NCBI RefSeq assembly: GCF_024220585.1
Contig: NZ_JAMXKF010000001.1
Coordinates: 434,001-498,000 of the forward strand
Source of the DNA: Dyadobacter diqingensis
Lineage (GTDB): Bacteria > Bacteroidota > Bacteroidia > Cytophagales > Spirosomataceae
Reading direction: 5' to 3'
DNA: 64,000 bases
Shown here: positions 63,087 to 64,000 of the stretch, piece by piece
How the letters are laid out: every line of letters begins with the position of its first letter
Numbering within the stretch: position 1 is the stretch's first letter
Notes under the pieces: generated by a model
Told to the model about the DNA's origin: nothing
Database searches by the model: none
Seen by the model: the letters and a program-made list of their open reading frames with translations, nothing else
Made by a program: the position numbers and the translations under genes

Positions 63087-64000
63087 ATGAAACGAGTATT
63101 TTTATCCATTTGCCTTCTGGCAAGCTGTTGGAGCATTTCCGCAAATGCCCAGAAATACAGCATCCTGATCAAAGGCGGCCATGTGATCGACCCGAAAAAC
63201 AACATCAATGGCATCATGGATGTGGCGTTGAACGGCGATACGGTAAAAAGCGTGGCCAAAAATATTGATCCGAAACTTGCCCTTCAGGTGGTGGATGCCA
63301 AAGGAATGTACGTGACACCCGGGTTGATTGACATGCACTCGCACAATTTCTTCGGGACAAAAATGGACCAGACTTACAGCAATGGGCCAAATGCACTTCC
63401 GCCGGATGGTTTTACTTTCCGCACGGGTGTTACAACGGTGGTTGATGCAGGATGCGCAGGCTGGAAGTCTTTCCCGGAGTTCAAAAAACAAACGATCGAT
63501 ATTTCCAAAACCCGCGTATTATCATTCCTGAATATTGTCGGAGAAGGTATGCGTGGCGGAACTTATGAGCAGAATATTGCTGATATGGACCCGGTGAATA
63601 CCGCAAGAGTGGCAAAAGAAAATCCTGACTATGTTGTGGGTGTTAAACTGGCCCACTTCAATGGCCATGACTGGACGCCTACCGACAAAGCCGTTGAAGC
63701 CGGTAAACTGGCAAACATTCCTGTTATGATCGACTTTGGCGGAAGCACTCCGGTACTTTCGATTGAAGAATTGTTCATGCAGCATCTCCGCCCGGGCGAC
63801 ATTTTCACCCATTGTTTTGGTCAGCTGTCAAGCCGCGAACCGATTCTGGATGTTAAGACCGGCAAGATAAAACCATTTGTTTACGACGCCCGGAAAAAAG
63901 GAATCCTTTTTGATGTTGGCTATGGCGGGATCAGTTTTGCTTTTTCGCAGGCCATTCCGGCTGTGAAAGGCGGATTTTACCCGAACACGATCAGCACGGA
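63087..64000 (+). CDS. Exported COG3964-type amidohydrolase, locus B (partial, runs off window)
   Basis: From ATG 63087 the frame is open to the window end (about 304 codons seen; the locus A paralogue has 416). A signal peptide (MKRVFLSICLLASCWSIS, ending ANA before QKYSILIKGG) is followed by the HxH metal motif in GLIDMHSHNFFG, the probable carboxylated lysine in VGVKLAHF, and GDIFTHCF. Clearly paralogous to the protein at 47625 along its whole visible length. It follows the PLP enzyme by 118 bases, repeating the locus A order. Confidence 0.9.
   Translation, partial: MKRVFLSICLLASCWSISANAQKYSILIKGGHVIDPKNNINGIMDVALNGDTVKSVAKNIDPKLALQVVDAKGMYVTPGLIDMHSHNFFGTKMDQTYSNGPNALPPDGFTFRTGVTTVVDAGCAGWKSFPEFKKQTIDISKTRVLSFLNIVGEGMRGGTYEQNIADMDPVNTARVAKENPDYVVGVKLAHFNGHDWTPTDKAVEAGKLANIPVMIDFGGSTPVLSIEELFMQHLRPGDIFTHCFGQLSSREPILDVKTGKIKPFVYDARKKGILFDVGYGGISFAFSQAIPAVKGGFYPNTIST

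Noticed and set aside
39309..64000. Conventional polysaccharide utilisation locus
   Set aside because: Neither locus contains glycoside hydrolases, polysaccharide lyases, sulfatases or a SusE/F-like protein within the visible range.

Overview
The window reads as a chromosome segment of a Bacteroidota bacterium. The evidence is SusC/SusD pairs, FecI-type ECF sigma factors paired with FecR anti-sigma factors, STN plus carboxypeptidase-regulatory-like domains, and promoters with the TAnnTTTG -7 element. The mix of genes (DUF2851, short AMP nucleosidase, MHS transporter with a small partner, GH140, PQQ-type dehydrogenases) fits the Cytophagales, most likely a Dyadobacter-like Spirosomaceae member. 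That genus call is inference from overall feel, not from a marker-gene comparison. No tRNA, rRNA, CRISPR array, phage or transposase gene was seen.

Layout. 1-2.4 kb: an ECF sigma factor with a FecR-like protein cut off after its membrane segment, then a metallo-beta-lactamase-fold hydrolase. 2.4-5.4 kb: a probable small non-coding inverted-repeat element and alaS. 5.5-11.7 kb: a CHRD lipoprotein, then a minus-strand run of sigma factor, FecR, an STN-domain protein built from QVSGF-type repeats, a shorter repeat paralogue and an LpxL-like acyltransferase. 12-17 kb: a KKDGTPDKR-repeat protein, katA divergent from an OxyR-like regulator, a D-2-hydroxyacid dehydrogenase, and mtgA. 17-34 kb: mostly housekeeping and metabolic genes (DUF2851, CCA-adding enzyme, truncated haemoglobin, GH140, AMP nucleosidase, YceI/MarR, Maf, GH13, SMP-30, GtrA, thiolase, MHS transporter). 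34.7-36.6 kb: a CBM9-like protein and a YbhE-type lactonase. 36.6-38.8 kb: a 704-residue protein with a duplicated domain I cannot name.

39.3-64 kb is the most interesting part: two tandem, related loci. Each opens with its own ECF sigma/FecR/SusC/SusD set. Locus A (39.3-53.7 kb) continues with a SelA-like PLP enzyme, a COG3964-type amidohydrolase, a RidA protein, two PQQ-type sugar dehydrogenase-like proteins (one fused to cytochrome c), a separate cytochrome c and a second RidA. Locus B (53.9 kb to the window end) carries a RidA, a SelA-like enzyme and an amidohydrolase that runs off the edge. All of these enzymes carry Sec or twin-arginine-like export signals, including the PLP enzymes.

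Working model (inference): the SusCD pairs import a small amino-sugar or amino-acid-like compound into the periplasm. There it is oxidised by the cytochrome-linked dehydrogenases, deacylated by the amidohydrolase and deaminated by the PLP lyase, with RidA hydrolysing the reactive enamine/imine product. No glycoside hydrolase is present in either locus, so a small substrate is more likely than a polysaccharide.
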